DNA from: Pseudopyrenochaeta lycopersici
Lineage: Eukaryota > Ascomycota > Dothideomycetes > Pleosporales > Pseudopyrenochaetaceae
Direction of reading: 5' to 3'
DNA length: 64,000 nucleotides
Assembly: GCA_003313425.1 (NCBI GenBank)
Contig: NHZP01000007.1
Coordinates: 62,001 to 126,000, forward strand
Shown: in pieces, positions 23,991-34,760 of the stretch
How positions within the stretch are numbered: position 1 is the stretch's first letter
Layout of the letters: each line of letters starts with the position of its first letter
Program-made: the position numbers and the translations under genes
Notes under the pieces: generated by a model
The model's database searches: none
Seen by the model: only the letters and a program-made list of their open reading frames with translations
What the model was told of the DNA's origin: nothing

Positions 23991-25061
23991 TCACTCTTAT
24001 TTGTGCCCTCATTGCATTTCCTCAGATCGGTTTGTGGCAAGAAATTTAAATCGCGCTAATTCGACTAAATATGCAATACTATCATGACAGGAACATACTG
24101 GTTGTACGGATGCTGATCTTGGATATCACGGCACAGGGGTTCACGGTGAGGCACGTCGCTTCGGCTTTGAGACTAGATCAAGCCATTTGCTCCGAAATAC
24201 GGCAACCATCTCGATCAACGAACGGATCACCTACTTTTTGCAAAAGCCTCCTGGTGCAAGCTTGAATATAACCCATTTATTGGTCAGACGGAAGTTCGTG
24301 CACAGTACAAACATGGCCTCGGATATTTTCGTTGGAACTGGTGGCGATTTAAAGTTTCATTAGCAGCAGACATGCTGCATCGACCAACCAAGCAGGTACC
24401 GTAGGTCATCAGCACTAAAAGTTATTGCATCGAATAAAGACATGTGACGAGTACACCAAGAATTTCTAATGAAAGATTAAAATTTCAGCATTACAAATAA
24501 GTAATCTGTTACAGCAGAAGCTGACCAGGAGGAAATTGGCTTCTCTCATCAAATCGGTGTCACCCTATTCTAGTTCCTCCAACCAATCTTTCTCAGTACT
24601 TTGCAGCAAAACCCTTCGTTTCCAATCAATTTTGTCTTTTGATGCGTATTTTGCCTCGATCATTCAACAGTGGCACAAAGGAGTATCAAAAACAACATGA
24701 ATCCACAAAACAACAGATACACCAGTGCGACTAATAACCTTTCAACAGCCGTCCTCTCAATCATCGTATTAAGGTGATTTACGACAATCTAAGATAATTT
24801 GGGGGTTCTAGATGGTCATCGTCCTGACACACGTGGGGATGCTAGGCCCTGTTAAAGTTCAATGGGTAAGATAGTTCTGCTTTTTGGTGGTAACCGTGTA
24901 GGTGGTGAAATGGAAAGATGCGTCTCATATAATATTATTCAGTCCTTGTCATGCCACTCTGGGGATCTTGGAATCCCAGCAGGAGTGAAACCCAATCTAT
25001 CTCGTACTCCTAACATGCGTGCTTCGCTCCATCCGTTCACAAGCCAGTCGCGCTTCGCTTT
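23991..25061. other. Intergenic sequence between minisatellite and Zn2Cys6 gene
   Basis: Only short frames occur (24071-24265 and 24862-25065, plus), without domains. I see no gene, RNA or repeat. Confidence 0.4.
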
Positions 25062-26019
25062 TTAGTAACATGAGTAATCGAAGATAAACTTGTTGAGTTC
25101 GTTTGTCGCAGTATCGAAGCCGAACGGCGACGGATTCAGTGGCGAGACTCCATCGATCTCGAATTCGATCGGGAGATTCAGTGCGGGCGGACTCTGTTCC
25201 CGGCTTTTCGAAAGTTAGCCAAATATACTCTCCAGCTAATGGACCAACCTACCTATCCTCTTGAGATGATCTATTATGTGAAAAGAAACCTAGATTCTGT
25301 GGTAGACCCGCGAACTGCGTGCTTCTTGTTGTGCCAAAGGATCCTTGCTCAGTGAGTAACAGCGTTGGCTCCGGTTCTTCCTGGACGATGTCAGAGCAGC
25401 CCTGTGGTATGAACTGGCTGTCGTACATGAAGTGATTTCTTGATCTCTTCAGCAGTATGATGTGCAAACCCATTCTTTTCCAGCTCTCTGGCCCATTTCG
25501 TTGCGATAACCCGGTCCGGCACCATCGTCAACAAAAGTATGATGGACTTCATGTCATCCAATTCCTTCATCAACCGCCGCATATGAGCCCGTAATTGCGT
25601 CGTTGTCCTGCCCGCTTCGGCATTGCCGTACAAACATATACGGTTCTTGGATTGGCAAGTGTTGCATTTCGGGATAACGCCATCACACTGGTTCAAATGT
25701 TAGTCAAATATTCCGAACTCTCCCCACTACGACAGACTTTGGATTTACGCTTCCTACAGCTGTCGCACGCTGTGGCGACTATTTTCCCGCGCGGTGTTCC
25801 TAAAGCGTAGGTACCCGTTATGGGGGACCGATGCTGCCCTTGAGAGTTAGCAAGGCCGGCTGTGAGTCCTTGCTTTGGCGCCAGCGCGGATTTTTGATTT
25901 GCGGACGCAGACCCTGATCGTGGGAGAATGACAAGAGCTGCCTGCGTGGGGTCACATCCGCTCGAGTTCTGGCTGAGATATTGTGAGCTTATTCTAGATC
26001 GACAAGCATTAAATAACAT
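25062..26019 (-). CDS. Small Zn2Cys6 binuclear-cluster DNA-binding protein
   Basis: A fungal-type transcriptional regulator of 270 residues. Exons: 26019-25738, 25687-25427, 25380-25253, 25203-25062; all phases fit (0, 0, 2+1). The Zn2Cys6 motif spans intron 1: CDSCRKRKSK at the exon 1 end and CDGVIPKCNTCQSKNRIC at the exon 2 start, giving C-x2-C-x6-C-x6-C-x2-C-x6-C. The intron has a perfect GACTAAC branch site. An amphipathic stretch (RTTTQLRAHMRRLMKEL) follows, as is usual for the linker/dimerisation part. The start is the first ATG after an in-frame TAA. The protein lacks the ~400-residue fungal transcription-factor middle domain of longer family members, so it is either one of the short regulators or a truncated copy. 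Intron 2 is only 46 nt. No target genes are obvious from the neighbours. Confidence 0.8.
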
Positions 26020-29000
26020 GCTCTCAGTTACTGCAATTTGTTAGACCTACAGGTCGCTCCGCGGGCAGCAGTGTTTGTTGATCTGTGAAATTAGGCTGAG
26101 GTTGGCAACATCGGTGGTCTTTTCGACTCCGCGCACAAAGAAATAAGAATTGGCCTAGCTAATGAACGTGTTTCTTAGGTCATCGGGGGCTTTTAGAAAT
26201 CCTCGAACGATTTCTGTCTTTGATGGTCCGTCCAAGTGTTGGAAGTCTGCCGGAGATTGGATCTAAGTAACCAGACATGTTGTCTGTCCAGGATGGATCG
26301 ATCTCCTAATGTAACCCAGTTGTGCATATTAACCGTACTCACTTTGACCTCTTCCTGGAGTAGTCGCATCTTGAGATTCGCTTTTGTTCCTCTATGGCTA
26401 TGGATCGAGCCCAAGATGTAATTGAGTTCCGTTGACGAACGCGAGTGAGGAGATTCTTGGTAGGCGCACGGCGTACGAGAGGATGGCTTGATATCCGGGA
26501 GGTCAAGATAAGCGAAGGTAGTGGTTACCGTTGTCGATGTTGCGGTGCGGAGGTGAGCCAAGTATTGAGTGGAAGGCGCGAGGGACCAGGTGGCAGCGTC
26601 GACAGTGAGCAAGGTCAAAGGCAAACCACAAGGCAGATTGAGTACTCGGTAAATGGATGTTCACGGAGAACTTGGATAGAAATACACTCTACATACATAT
26701 GGAAGCAGGGCGCCTGTAGCACAGCCTCCGAAGCCCGGCGCACTGCGTGAGGCTTTGCGGCACCCTGCGGTAGATTTTCAAGCTTGTCTGGCAAGCTATT
26801 CCTATCATAACAGTAATTTAGCCCCGTGAATGCTTTCTTGGATCACGTTCAGCTGACATTGGTGCAGGCTTACCTGGAAACGAATTCGCAGACTGAAGGC
26901 ATGAACGCAACCATCTCGCTACGTAGCATTCGACAAAAAACAATATTGAAGCTTAAAAATGGAGAAAAGTAGACTTCCCCCTGAGGACTATGTGTAAAGC
27001 CAGTCTTGCATTCAGGGGTTCCCTTCGAGCTGGAGCAGGGTTTCAAATGCGTCGCTTATCTGTACACCAGAAGAACGCGGATGCTGCAGGTCGATCTAGG
27101 ATTGAGTGCGCCAGACCAGTTAATGGGACGTCAAAATCGTTCGCCACATGCTACATGCGACCGTGCGCTTCGCAGCAGTCAGCAATTGTGCACTGGGTCG
27201 CTCGGTGCCGTATAGTTCGCCGCCACCCTTCTATCCTTGTGGACTCGGATACAGCCGCCCGATATCAGCAGCACAGGTCCTTTGATCGTCGCTTTGCGCC
27301 TTTTTTTCGCAAAGTGACGTGCAGCAGTCGGATCTGGGATCACCGGGCACAACACATGCAATGACGATCGAGGCCATGGAGATTGAAATACCCATAATTT
27401 ATTGTGATCATTGGGCTAAAATTAGCCAGGCGTGCTTCTCAAAAAAGACGCGTGTTGCTGGCCATAGCTGGCAAGACGATTATATCCATTCGGTCCGATC
27501 CTTGGTGATCAACTGCCTCACCGCACTGCCGAGTTGCAGTGAGAATCCCCGTGAGCATCTCTAACGGTAAATTCCGTACCGTGCGGCGTCTCGAAACGAC
27601 GCAGCTCCTGAGGTCTTCCCTGCTTCAATAGCAGCTTTGGCTATTCGAAATGGCACATCGTCCCCTTGTTATGTTGTGAATAGCAATATCAATTTTCAAC
27701 ACATCGGTAGCGAGGAACAGAAGACGCAGCCAATGCCACATCTTGGCAAAAGCTTTCTCGGCAGATCAGCCAAAAATAAGGCAATGAATCCTGAATGGCG
27801 GGTGCCATAGCACTTCTCCGGTACGTTAGGGCTCAACTTCCTACTTTCAGTTTAAGACGGCCTCAGGATTGAGTACAACGTAACATGCAAACGTTGTGTT
27901 CCTAGTCCAACACGAAAGAGGGATCGAGCGATGGAATAGGACCTTGTGAGCGACAGAATTACTGTAAAAGGTCAATTGTTAACCCCCACTCCTTTAGAAG
28001 CCCCCCTTCCCTCCTTAACTTGCTTAGCTTGGAGAGTGCGTCCTGTTCTTTAATATAGGCCCCCTCTGAGTTAGCTAGATTTCCAACAATTAGCTTTCTT
28101 TCTTAGCCTTATTAGGATAATTGATAAGGCTAGTTGGAGGCTATCTAGCTAAATTACACTACTTAAGTTCTTGAATTATATTATTGTATAAGAAACAAAC
28201 TGCCTAATCAGCCTCTTGGTACTTAGGCAGCTCACTTAAGCAGCTAACCCAAGTGGCTTACTGAAGCAGCCTAGCTATGCAGCTCAAGTATGTCTTCATA
28301 GCCGCCTTAATAGTACGTCCTAGGAAAATGACGAGCGCTAAACATATTTTACTAGATTATAAAGCAGACTCGATTATGAGCTCCCCCTGCTGCTGGTGGA
28401 GGACGATATCCCCCTATAAGCCCTGGGCTTAATATCGAACCTCTACAAAACTTCAAATCCTATGGAATTGTGTACAGAAACACGTGTTCCTGTCGCAGCT
28501 GACGGCCCATTGCAGAGCTGAGCTGGCTTTTGACGGGTAGTCGACATATAATAAGCTGCTACCGCGACGTTTGGCGAGGCCGCATGGTTTGCGGTCTTTG
28601 CGCATGGATTCCATGTCGGCAAGGTCTTGGTCATCGGAGAGACGGAACCGTGGGGTACGCGAAGCCAAACCCCATTGGATCTTCCTTGGGACCGGCCGCT
28701 CACGCCGCTGAGTTCGACATGTTTGGCGGCAGCTATCGTGGCTGGACGAAATATAATCTTGAATGAGATCGATCGAGGAAGTTTGTGGAGGAAATTTCAT
28801 GATTGTAAATAATTTTCCTGTTACCATACTAACCCGCCCCAAGCACTTCATGCCAATCAACCAGCCACCAAAATCAACGCGTCTCTCTCGCGTCAATCAC
28901 CATGACTACCCAACAACGCCTTCAGTCAGCTCGGAGTAAGGGCAGACATACTCTACTTATTGAGCCATTCAAGGAAAAATGCTTCCAAAGCCTTTTTTGG

Positions 29001-29071
29001 CTGCTAGCCTATATGCAGCCTCTCGTTCCACCCTTGAAAGCCGCATTCATGGCAGCTCCCTTACGCTATGC
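26020..29071. other. Long stretch without supported gene
   Basis: Frames at 26193-26624 (minus), 26990-27364 (plus) and 28453-28896 (minus) reach 120-150 residues but overlap equally long frames on the opposite strand and show no domain. 27985-28330 contains AT-rich, CTTAG/AAGCAGCT-like sequence that begins TGTTAACCCCC at 27977 and could be an old solo LTR; I found no end or duplication. I call nothing here. Confidence 0.35.
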
Positions 29072-29701
29072 TCAACAGTCAGAAGCAGAATCTGGATTAA
29101 TCAGAAATGACTGTCGCACTCTAGCAACAGACAGCTGGAGCTTAAGATGAAGTTTAATAAGAAATTTTGCTGGCAGCGCGCGATGCGAGGATCCTGATAC
29201 TATTAGCGCATTGTTAAAGCTTGCACAGAATTCGCACGACTTGTACAGAATACCAGCGGCAGATGAAATACAAGGCGCCCTTCTCTGCCGATAGATGATC
29301 CCAAGCCAGGCGTCTTTCATAAGCTGGTCTGCAAGGCCAACCAAACTATAACGAATCGCATGGTGATCCTCTTGTTCTGATCGGTCAACCCCGGAAACGA
29401 GTTTCAACTCATCCTCACTGCAGACATTGTGCAGTTGTGTCGTCCTCTCCCCTGTGGGTGAAAGGAGATTTGGACAGTTTATCGGTACTACCATCTGGAT
29501 GCTGATATTCTGCTCATGGCCTCGAGTTCTCTTCTAGGACCGCCTTGATGGCATTTGAATGCCGTGGCCCTTACATCTATATGCAGCCTTAAATACAGTC
29601 ATTGTCGTCAACATGAATTTGGGTAGTTGGTTCAATTATCCAATAGGTGCGATACCAATACCGACCATCAGGCCGATCTGAAAATTGGGAAAGCTGCGCA
29701 C
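29072..29701 (-). pseudogene. Nucleoside-phosphorylase-like gene, 3' part
   Basis: The minus frame 29494-29072 contains DRSEQEDHHAIRYSLVGLAD, QLMKDAW and a degenerate PCISSAAGILY. This corresponds to the C-terminal half of the PNP/UDP phosphorylase-like domain common in fungal NLR-type proteins, where the usual pattern is an E-x-E-A-A-G box; here the acidic residues are lost. Between this and the Gypsy insertion (29495-29701) the frame is broken by stops but continues IGLMVGIGIAP from the 5' part. The gene was therefore decaying, and element C then split it at CGCAC (29697-29701). The 5' part is at 34934-35135. Confidence 0.65.
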
Positions 29702-29874
29702 TGTGAGCGGTCTCTAGTAACTGGATTCCAGCTATCTAGTCCAGATGCTATCTACAACCAAGATAGGAAGAAAAGAGGAGAATTGGGTGCCACGCGAGGT
29801 ACAAAGTTTTCCGTGCACGAGCCGTATATCCGTGCACGACGGCGCAGCCTCGAGCACTGGCCTAGCCCGTTACA
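29702..29874 (-). repeat. 3' LTR of element C
   Basis: 173 bp, identical by eye to 34761-34933. In element sense it runs TGTAACGGGC...CGCTCACA. The pol stop codon at 29875 touches it. Confidence 0.95.
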
Positions 29875-32800
29875 TTACCCCCCTCCTCCCTTTCTGCGCG
29901 TCTTCGTCCATAGCTTCCATGCCTCAGTCTTACGCACATTCTCAACTGGCTCCCAGGTTGGGTCCGCATAGTCAACCCACTTCACACGTGCTTCTTTAAA
30001 GTGTCTTCGGCCCCGCCTTGTAGCCCTTTCGTCTAATATTCGCTCAACTAGCCAGGCTTCCTCTCCGTCAATAAGTAAGGGCCCTGGTTGGCTGTCCCCA
30101 GTCTTCTGGGATGGGAGGGGATCGTTTGGTGCAGGCCGTAGTACATCAACGTGGAAAACGGGATGTATCCTACCAGGAACGTCAAGCTTATATGCGTGGG
30201 AGCTAACTTGTCGTACAACTCGGTACTTGCCATGCAACCAGTCTAGCTTCTTCGAGGGTCTTGATGTTTTTACATTCCTCAGGTTAAGGAATACCCAGTC
30301 TCCCTCCTTGTACTGCGGTGCTGCTGTTCGGGTTCTGTTAGCTTGGTGTTGTTGTTTCTCCTGTGCCATAGCTATTGCAGCTTGGGCCCATTCTGTTGCG
30401 TCTTGAAGTCTTTTAAGGAAATCTTCTGCTAGTACTTCGCCATCCTTCTTTGTTCGGTCCTGGATTGTGCGCTCTTCAACAAGCTGTATTGGCTCGTTAT
30501 GGTATCCGTGCATAAAGAAAAAAGGGCTTAGTCCTGTAGATGATGCCTCTCGGTTGTTGATCGCTCCCATAATAATAGGCAGGAGTGTTGACCAGTTCTC
30601 CTGCGTGTAGGTTGCCCAAATGCGAATCATCTTCTCAATCTCTTGGTTCATCCGTTCAGTAGCACCATCAGTTTGTGGGTGATAAGCAGTTGATAGTCGT
30701 TGCTCGATATTTAAGAGTCTGCAAAAATATCTCCATAGATCGCTGACAAATTGAGGGCCTCTATCGCTCGTGATTGCAGTAGGGATGCCATGAATTGGGT
30801 AGTGGCGTTCAAAGAGCCTTTGTGCGACTGCTTCAGCGGAGAGATCGTGCATACTCTCTAGTTCTACTCCTTTTGTAAGCCGATCTGTCAGAACCATGCA
30901 GCTTGGAGCATTGTCTCGCCCTGATAGCGGCAAGTCCGTGATAAAGTCGATGGAGATTTCCCCCCAGATACGTTCAGGTATTGGCATTGGCTTGAGGAGG
31001 CCCTTCTTCGTCTCCCTCCATATAGTGTTTCTCCCGCACACTTCGCAGTTTCGAACAAATTGTCGCACGTCACTCGCAGCACCCGACCAAAAGAACTGCC
31101 TTGATAGGATTGCGTAGGTGAGATCTCTCCCAGGGTGTCCAGTAATATGCGAGTCGTGGATATTTTGAATGATCTGGGTGCGTAGTGGTTCGCAATTTGG
31201 AATCCAGATCCTTCCTCGAAATCGTAGCAAGCCTCTCTCGTCCACGGAGCATTCCGCCATGCTTACGGATTTCTCTTTCTGCAGATCTACTGGAAGGTTT
31301 CTCTCTTTGCGTATTACCAGGGTAGTGAGCTCTCGGTAGAGTTTGTCCTGCTGTCGACTCTTATGCCATAGTTCTTGCATTTGGTCATCTTCGAACAGTC
31401 GTACACTCTTCGCAAAATCGATATTGGTTAGTGATGAGGCGAGAGATAGGACTTGAGTGTTCCTGAGGTGCTTATTCTGAAAGAGCCGTTTGAACCGAGA
31501 TCGGAGGCGTTCGTCGTCATAGTTGGCGGGCAGGTCCTGTTCTCGTCGTGACAATGCGTCAGGCTTTCCCATCATCTTCCCGGGCTTCCATTCGAGGGTG
31601 AAGTTGAACCTTGAGAGGAATTCTGACCAGCGCACTTGTCTCTCTGATAGTTGTCTCTCAGTGTAAAAGTATTTCAGGTTCTTGTGATCAGTTAAGATAG
31701 TGAAGTGCTTAACCATGTGCAACTCTGGCTCCCAGGCTTCCAAACAACGGACGATAGCAAGGAGCTCCTTATCGTGGATTGGGTAATTAGCTTCTGTCGC
31801 TGAGTGCTTCTTAGAATAATAAGCAACAGGTTGCCAATTGCTGTTCTTGTCCTTCTGTAAGAGTAAGCCACCAGTAGCGTGTCCAGACGAATCTGCTTCC
31901 AACAAGGTCTCCTTTTCTGGATCAAAATGAGCCAATATTGGTGCTGTGATAAGGAGCTCTTTGATCTTCTCAAATGCTTCTTGACACGCTTCGTCCCATC
32001 GGAAGGGGACGTCCTTTCTTGTTAGATTAGTGAGGGGTTCAGCGATATCGGAGAACTCTGGTATAAAAACTCGGTAAAAGTTGGCGAATCCAATAAACCC
32101 TCGTACGGCCTTCACGGACGATGGCGTGGCCCAATCACGTATGGCGGCAATCTTGTCGGGGTCAACTCGTATTCCGACTTCTGCCTCAATAATGTATCCA
32201 AGGTATTTGACTCTCTTAGTTTCGAACTCACACTTGTCAATATCAATCTGGAGTCCGGCGTCCATCAGACGTTGAAGGACTCTTCCAACCTTCTGCCGGT
32301 GGTCTTGGAGGGACCCTGAGGAGTAAATCAGGATGTCGTCGATGTATGCAGATACAAAGTCGTCCAAGTAATCCTGCAGAACACTATTTATATACCGCTG
32401 AAAGGCAGCGGGTGCTCCTGTTAATCCAAAAGGAACTACGCGCCATTCGAACAATCCGTATCTCGTCCGGAAGGCTGTTTTCCATTCTTCTCCTTTCGCT
32501 AGTCGTATCTTGTGGAATGCTGCAATGACGTCAAGCTTCGTGAACCATCGCGCCTTCGCTACGTTTCTCAATGTTTCAGTGAACAACGGGAGTGGGTAGC
32601 GGTCCTTCTTAGTGATGTTGTTCAGGCCACGATAGTCTACGCAGAATCGGACTCCTCCTCCGGGCTTTTTGACCATTAACACTGGCGCGGCAGCCGGCGA
32701 GTTGCTGGCTCGAATGAACTCTTTATCTAACAGCTCAGTGAGAGTCTTCCTTAATACGAGCAGTTCTTCTCGGCCCATGCCGTAGAGAGGTCCCCAAGGA

Positions 32801-33555
32801 ATCGTTTTTTCAGATCCGTTCTGGTCTTTCTCAATCTCAATGTGCAGATCGACACCCTCCCTGTGAGGTGGTAGCTTCTCCGCTAGGTGCTGATCAAAAG
32901 CCTTCAACCACTTCTGGTAATGAGGTGGCAGTTTGACCTTAGGGTCCGATCGTTTGCGTGGCTTCAGAGCTTTCTCGATATCTGCGATCGAGACAGCGTA
33001 TACTCCTGTATCAAGATTGATACCTTCCTGTCGGTTCTTCCTACGATTTCTTCTTACTTCAGCCAGAAACGCACTAGCTATAAGTTGTGCGGCCTTGAAC
33101 TGGGGCGGCCTGCGCAACGTCTTCTTGCGGTTCCAAACGCGGATGCCAGACACGCCGATGTCCAAGCAGCCCCGTCTTGTAGAGATAGTGACATCAGCAT
33201 CTTCTAGCCATGGGTTTCCGAGGATTAGGTCGTACGTGAGGCCAGGGACTACGTAAAAGAAGATGCGCTCCTGCTGGTGTCCATCTATATCGATTGAGGC
33301 GTAGGTGATAGTGTTCAGGATTGTCGTTGATTCTGCGTTCTTCCCTGCGGCTCCTTCTAACCGGCGCGGTGCTATCTTCAACGATGGCAATCTCAGAGAT
33401 TGAAAGAGTCGTTCACTTATAGCGGAGTAGCAAAGGCAGCCTGAGTCTACGAGACCGGTAACGAAGTCAGTTCCATTAAGTCTAACGTCCACTAAAAAGG
33501 GGTCACCGTCCATCTTTGCTCTTCCTTCCTCTTTCCATTCTCTCTGAGCTGCCAC
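29875..33555 (-). CDS. Gypsy pol polyprotein (PR-RT-RH-IN-chromodomain)
   Basis: 1226 residues open from the first listed start (GTG); the real frame begins earlier, because it is in frame with gag across one UAG. Domains in order: aspartic protease (VDSGCLCYSAIS, near residue 36); RT ([18 protein letters not shown], then YIDDILIY); RNase H (LLEADSSGHATGG; HDKELLAIVRCLEAWEPEL). Next come the integrase zinc-binding region (HITGHPGRD...CEVCGRN) and the integrase core (SIDFITDL, TSDRGPQFVS, TDGATERMNQE, giving the D,D,E triad). The chromodomain is at the C-terminus (WLVERILDER, VKWVDYADPTWEPVENV). The chromodomain probably targets integration to marked chromatin. The last residues (RRKGGGG) are encoded by the polypurine tract. 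All catalytic residues are present, so the protein could be active. Confidence 0.95.
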   Translation of the reverse strand: MAAQREWKEEGRAKMDGDPFLVDVRLNGTDFVTGLVDSGCLCYSAISERLFQSLRLPSLKIAPRRLEGAAGKNAESTTILNTITYASIDIDGHQQERIFFYVVPGLTYDLILGNPWLEDADVTISTRRGCLDIGVSGIRVWNRKKTLRRPPQFKAAQLIASAFLAEVRRNRRKNRQEGINLDTGVYAVSIADIEKALKPRKRSDPKVKLPPHYQKWLKAFDQHLAEKLPPHREGVDLHIEIEKDQNGSEKTIPWGPLYGMGREELLVLRKTLTELLDKEFIRASNSPAAAPVLMVKKPGGGVRFCVDYRGLNNITKKDRYPLPLFTETLRNVAKARWFTKLDVIAAFHKIRLAKGEEWKTAFRTRYGLFEWRVVPFGLTGAPAAFQRYINSVLQDYLDDFVSAYIDDILIYSSGSLQDHRQKVGRVLQRLMDAGLQIDIDKCEFETKRVKYLGYIIEAEVGIRVDPDKIAAIRDWATPSSVKAVRGFIGFANFYRVFIPEFSDIAEPLTNLTRKDVPFRWDEACQEAFEKIKELLITAPILAHFDPEKETLLEADSSGHATGGLLLQKDKNSNWQPVAYYSKKHSATEANYPIHDKELLAIVRCLEAWEPELHMVKHFTILTDHKNLKYFYTERQLSERQVRWSEFLSRFNFTLEWKPGKMMGKPDALSRREQDLPANYDDERLRSRFKRLFQNKHLRNTQVLSLASSLTNIDFAKSVRLFEDDQMQELWHKSRQQDKLYRELTTLVIRKERNLPVDLQKEKSVSMAECSVDERGLLRFRGRIWIPNCEPLRTQIIQNIHDSHITGHPGRDLTYAILSRQFFWSGAASDVRQFVRNCEVCGRNTIWRETKKGLLKPMPIPERIWGEISIDFITDLPLSGRDNAPSCMVLTDRLTKGVELESMHDLSAEAVAQRLFERHYPIHGIPTAITSDRGPQFVSDLWRYFCRLLNIEQRLSTAYHPQTDGATERMNQEIEKMIRIWATYTQENWSTLLPIIMGAINNREASSTGLSPFFFMHGYHNEPIQLVEERTIQDRTKKDGEVLAEDFLKRLQDATEWAQAAIAMAQEKQQHQANRTRTAAPQYKEGDWVFLNLRNVKTSRPSKKLDWLHGKYRVVRQVSSHAYKLDVPGRIHPVFHVDVLRPAPNDPLPSQKTGDSQPGPLLIDGEEAWLVERILDERATRRGRRHFKEARVKWVDYADPTWEPVENVRKTEAWKLWTKTRRKGGGG
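29878..29892 (-). promoter_or_regulatory. Polypurine tract of element C
   Basis: In element sense AAAGGGAGGAGGGGGG lies directly before the TAA stop of pol and the 3' LTR. This is where plus-strand DNA synthesis is primed in LTR elements; here it doubles as the last pol codons. Confidence 0.7.
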
Positions 33556-33561
33556 GTAGTC

Positions 33562-34716
33562 CTATTGCTCTTTGTCAGCTTCGTCTAGCTCGTCTTCAAT
33601 AGCAGCGCTTGTAACCGCGGCGCTTAACGCGGCTTTGACGCTGGTGTACATTGGTCGGATAGCGGCTGCTAGCGGGCATGTTACTATTCGGCACCGGCTG
33701 CGGCCGCATCGAAGGCAACGCCCTTCACGGCGTCGAGCGTCAATCTCTTCCTGGCCAACCCACTTTGCTCGTTTCCCAAGTAGCTCTTGGTCTTCCGGAC
33801 GCTTTGAAGGGTATCCGTTTACGTTGCCTTTGTCGCGGAGGCGGACAGTGTTCACTTGGGTTGGAGTAGGTGGTGTTGGTTCCCATTCCATCATGTCTTC
33901 GCGGTTGAATTGCATGGCGGCCTTGCTACTAGTAGTTGTTGGCAACGTAGGTACTTGGGCGTCTCTGATAACGCTTCTCTTCTTCGTCCACTGGCCATAT
34001 AGCTCCATGTCGTTACTTAGGTTTGCGCACTTTTGGACAAATCCCATATATGTATGGTTGTCGCCTCCTGATGTACCTACTAGCTTGTCTCTCATCTTGT
34101 TGTTGAGCGCGTTGCGCAGATAGGATGTCTTAGCGACGTCGTCCCATCCCTCTGCGTCAGCGTTGGCTATCTCCCTTTCGAACCGGGGGTAGAAGGATAT
34201 GAAGGTCTCGTCTTCTTTCTGGCGAATGGAATGTAGATTCTGGATTGCTTTTTCTTTCCGGTTGCGCTCACCGTAGAGGAGGTCAAGACGGTGAAGAAGT
34301 TCGCGAGGATTTGGAGACTCTTGTTTGTTTGCCATCTCGTAGTATGTAGTAACGTTGATTTTTGCTGTTCCTTCAAGGCGTGCATAGATATAGCGTAGTT
34401 GAGCCTTCGAGCTCCCTATAGCTCGCGCATCTTCTTCAATCTTAGCTTCCATCTCTAGCTTCCATCCTCGCCATTGTGATTTGTTGCCGCTGAACATTGG
34501 AGGGTGGGGAAGGCGTGACTTCACAGTTACCGGGGTAGGTTCGGGCGACGGCGTTGGGGCGGCAGTGGCGCGTGGTGTAAGTTCAGGCGTATTAGATGGC
34601 TGCTGTAACTGCGTTTCCAATCGGATGCTTATATCGTCGAGTTTGGCGAACAACTGCTGGACTAGTTGGTCCATGTTATTAAGCCGCATATTGACTTCTT
34701 CGGTAGGGTCCTGCAT
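33562..34716 (-). CDS. Gypsy gag protein
   Basis: 384 residues, start ATG at 34716, 32 nt inside the PBS end. It has an N-terminal coiled-coil-like segment (MRLNNMDQLVQQLFAKLDDI), a Pro/Thr-rich linker, and a capsid-type region (LPHPPMFSGNKSQWRGWKLE; later AEGWDDVAKTSYLRNALN). Near the C-terminus is a zinc-knuckle-like CLRCGRSRC...C with atypical spacing. It ends with CAA-UAG. The next codons (GAC TAC GTG) continue in the same frame into pol, so Gag-Pol could be made by stop readthrough. Confidence 0.9.
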   Translation of the reverse strand: MQDPTEEVNMRLNNMDQLVQQLFAKLDDISIRLETQLQQPSNTPELTPRATAAPTPSPEPTPVTVKSRLPHPPMFSGNKSQWRGWKLEMEAKIEEDARAIGSSKAQLRYIYARLEGTAKINVTTYYEMANKQESPNPRELLHRLDLLYGERNRKEKAIQNLHSIRQKEDETFISFYPRFEREIANADAEGWDDVAKTSYLRNALNNKMRDKLVGTSGGDNHTYMGFVQKCANLSNDMELYGQWTKKRSVIRDAQVPTLPTTTSSKAAMQFNREDMMEWEPTPPTPTQVNTVRLRDKGNVNGYPSKRPEDQELLGKRAKWVGQEEIDARRREGRCLRCGRSRCRIVTCPLAAAIRPMYTSVKAALSAAVTSAAIEDELDEADKEQ

Positions 34717-34748
34717 AATGCTTTTTCAGTGTCCTCGTCAGCTGCGAG

Positions 34749-34760
34749 ATCTTGGTTGTA
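34749..34760 (-). promoter_or_regulatory. Self-priming primer-binding site of element C
   Basis: In element sense TACAACCAAGAT immediately follows the 5' LTR. It is the exact reverse complement of 12 nt inside the same LTR (34812-34823). This is the arrangement of Tf1-like self-priming elements and predicts a transcript start near 34823. Confidence 0.75.

Noticed and set aside
26193..26750. Overlapping 143-codon (minus) and 101-codon (plus) frames
   Set aside because: Neither has a domain, splice logic or composition that separates it from chance.
33572..34123. 183-codon plus-strand frame within element C
   Set aside because: Antisense shadow of gag, Ser-rich from complementary composition; gag has domain evidence.
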